Assembly: GCF_035594125.1 (NCBI RefSeq)
Contig: NC_087156.1
Span: 16,106,497-16,170,496, forward strand
Origin: Scylla paramamosain
Lineage: Eukaryota; Arthropoda; Malacostraca; Decapoda; Portunidae
Direction: 5' to 3'
DNA: 64,000 bases
In this document: positions 61,101-64,000 of the stretch, in pieces
Position numbering within the stretch: position 1 is the first letter of the stretch
Layout of the letters: each line of letters starts with the position of its first letter
Notes under the pieces: model-generated
The model's database searches: none
Told to the model about the DNA's origin: nothing
What the model saw: only the letters and a program-made list of their open reading frames with translations
Made by a program: the position numbers and the translations under genes

Positions 61101-62714
61101 AAGGACCCCGTGCGAGTTGATACATAAATAAGTGTAAAACTCCACGTTCCGCCAAAATAAGCAACAACATCTTGGTTTCTCTCCAATAAATGTTTACCAG
61201 CACGATGAGGGAAGGTGTGAAAAGTGGCAATGGCCCCCCCTGAGGGCTGCGTGCCCCTGTGACCCTCCGAGGCGGTGTTTTAAACCATGATTGAGGCTCA
61301 AGTCGAGAACCTGTTCCGTCCAGGTGTTGGGACAGCCGCCGGGGTTGGTGACATGGAGATGAATTGTCCATAAATCCTTATAAATCCTTCTTTCTTCCCT
61401 TCCTTTCTCTTTTGTTCGTTGCATCCATGTCTGTACAAGAGTGCTTTGTGTGAGACGCGCATCACCAGCAACATGTGGTTTTGTAATCCCCGTGTCACCT
61501 AAGACGGTCCCACGCCAGCCCCAGCACCCTCAGCGCCACCGCTTTGAGGTTATGGCACTTTTGACCGACCCTTCCTCACTACGGGAAGATTTTCTAACGT
61601 TTCCTCGGTGGCGGCGAGATAACATCTGACGGGCGGGGAAAGCGAGGGTTTTTATGCAAGTACTCGTGGTACATTAATGATACCAGACAAAATCTTAAAT
61701 ACATCTCTGGTAGTAATAAAGGGTTATTTTCAGGTTGATTAACCCCCGAGAAGGCCACACCTGGTTCCTTCATTCCTCTCCTCCTCGCCGCCTCATAACC
61801 CCCGCTCATTTGCCTGTGAGTTTGGCCAGTCCCCCGAGCACAACACGCATTGCTCTGGCGGCTCATTAGGGTCCAGGACGCGGCTGGAAACCTTGTTAGA
61901 GGACGCAGAAGGACGCGGCGGGGACTGAAGACAAGACCCACCCTGAGCCATTCACCAGTAATCGTCACATGCCATCACCTCCGCCTCATCCACCACCACC
62001 ACCTCCTCCTTCTCCTTCTCCTCTTCCTCCACCGCCGCCTCTGCCTTGTCCGCTATCTGGGCCGTCATCGCCACTTCCACGTCACTTACTCCTCCCAGTG
62101 TTTCCTTATGTCGACCGGCACTAAAAGGGTTCCATTAATTGGCCTCCCTCACCGCCGCCTTCTGCCCTTGTGGCCCTGAACTGCGTCTTTCGTCGTAAAT
62201 ACCGTCGCTGCTCTCATCATCACCTCCACCACCACCACCACCACCACTACTAACAACAACAGCAATATTATCACCATCATCACCTCTGGTTTTCCTTGGC
62301 CTTCATGCACCGCCTCCACCACCACCACCACCACTATAGTACACAGTCAGCCCGGCAGTCACAGATGAGGCAGTCAGTCCATCACCGTTGACAGCCTCCT
62401 CTCTTGGCTCCCTCGTCAGCTAGCTCAGCCTCCCCGCCAGCTATTTGTGTCAGGTACGAGTACATTGAGTGCTGTCCTTACTATCTGACCCCGCTATATG
62501 ATCCCCTTGCTCTCTTGCAGCAGTGCCATTAATTCAGTCAGTCTATCTACCCAGCTTTCACTCCGGGATATCCTGCTCCTTTTCCTCATAGAACTGGATT
62601 GAGACTTATAGGGATGAAAATGGAGTACCGTAGAGAAAGTGAAGGGATTCTTAAATGTATTGTTCTCTCTTATGGACAACTTTCAAAGGCTGCAGAGGTG
62701 ATAAGTTGAAATCT
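61101..62714. other. Unique sequence with short trinucleotide runs, no gene
   Basis: Holds CTC/TCC-rich (about 62003-62035) and CAC-rich (about 62222-62250 and 62313-62335) runs. A 124-codon minus-strand frame (61594-61968) has balanced composition but no known motif. Confidence 0.5.
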
Positions 62715-62830
62715 CATGGGTGTTTTCCCTAATGGCGTTACGGGATCCTTGTTGAACTATCCTTGCAATCATGGAAACACCCTTAAAACACCAGTGACTC
62801 CCGTTAGAACCTGTTGAAAGTAGTCGGGGT
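62715..62830 (+). repeat. Interspersed repeat family B, copy 2
   Basis: CATGGGTGTTTTCCCTAATG, GGATCCTTGTTGAACTA and TCATGGAAACACCCTTAAAA occur in order. I recall similar wording from decapod repeats, and the copy at 58262-58380 shares the framework. Confidence 0.45.

Positions 62831-64000
<1,170 letters not shown>

Overview
This window looks like nuclear DNA of an animal, most probably a decapod crustacean (crab or shrimp). I base that on three things. First, simple-sequence repeats are extremely dense, with dozens of long (CT)n/(GA)n, (GT)n/(CA)n, (AT)n and trinucleotide tracts. Second, there is a decayed non-LTR retrotransposon of a type I associate with decapod genomes. Third, there is a short interspersed family (core GGCAGTC...AGACTGCC) that I remember from decapod sequences. 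The assignment rests on memory and has not been checked by a search. There is no sign of bacterial or viral gene organisation.

No recognisable host protein-coding gene is present. Nearly all long open frames are translations of microsatellites (poly Ser-Leu, Arg-Glu, Thr-His, Val-Cys) and are not genes. The only coding homology I can defend is a dead reverse transcriptase on the minus strand, 9653-11227. It is 5' truncated and ends in a poly(A) tail. It has one stop codon and several frameshifts, but RT motifs A, B and C (Tyr-Ala-Asp-Asp) are still readable. Its 5' break abuts an AT-rich block with 24-bp direct repeats and a perfect hairpin.

Layout: 1-9.6 kb is intergenic or intronic, with CT/GA/GT tracts and a degenerate ~130-143 bp tandem array (8.8-9.3 kb). 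The LINE and its flank occupy 9.6-11.5 kb. From 11.5 to 34 kb there is mostly unique DNA with microsatellites, a 160-bp (AT)n, and a few splice-bounded open segments (18.7, 22.1 and 27.4 kb). At 34.3-34.8 kb there is a second degenerate array of ~120 bp period. From 35 to 41 kb lies a dense compound microsatellite zone and a tRNA-like SINE fragment. At 42.4-43.6 kb lies the most gene-like segment, including a spliceable two-exon frame of about 136 codons. At 48.1-48.6 kb there is another spliceable pair. From 49.5 to 64 kb there are duplicated GA tracts, a CT-GA-CT inverted set, copies of two interspersed families, a 1.2-kb purine-rich stretch and a 190-bp (CT)n.

I read the window as one or more large introns, or intergenic DNA. 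The candidate exons are low confidence: short exon-like segments with plausible splice sites arise by chance in 64 kb. I found no operon-like or novel enzymatic system. The most interesting material is repeat architecture.
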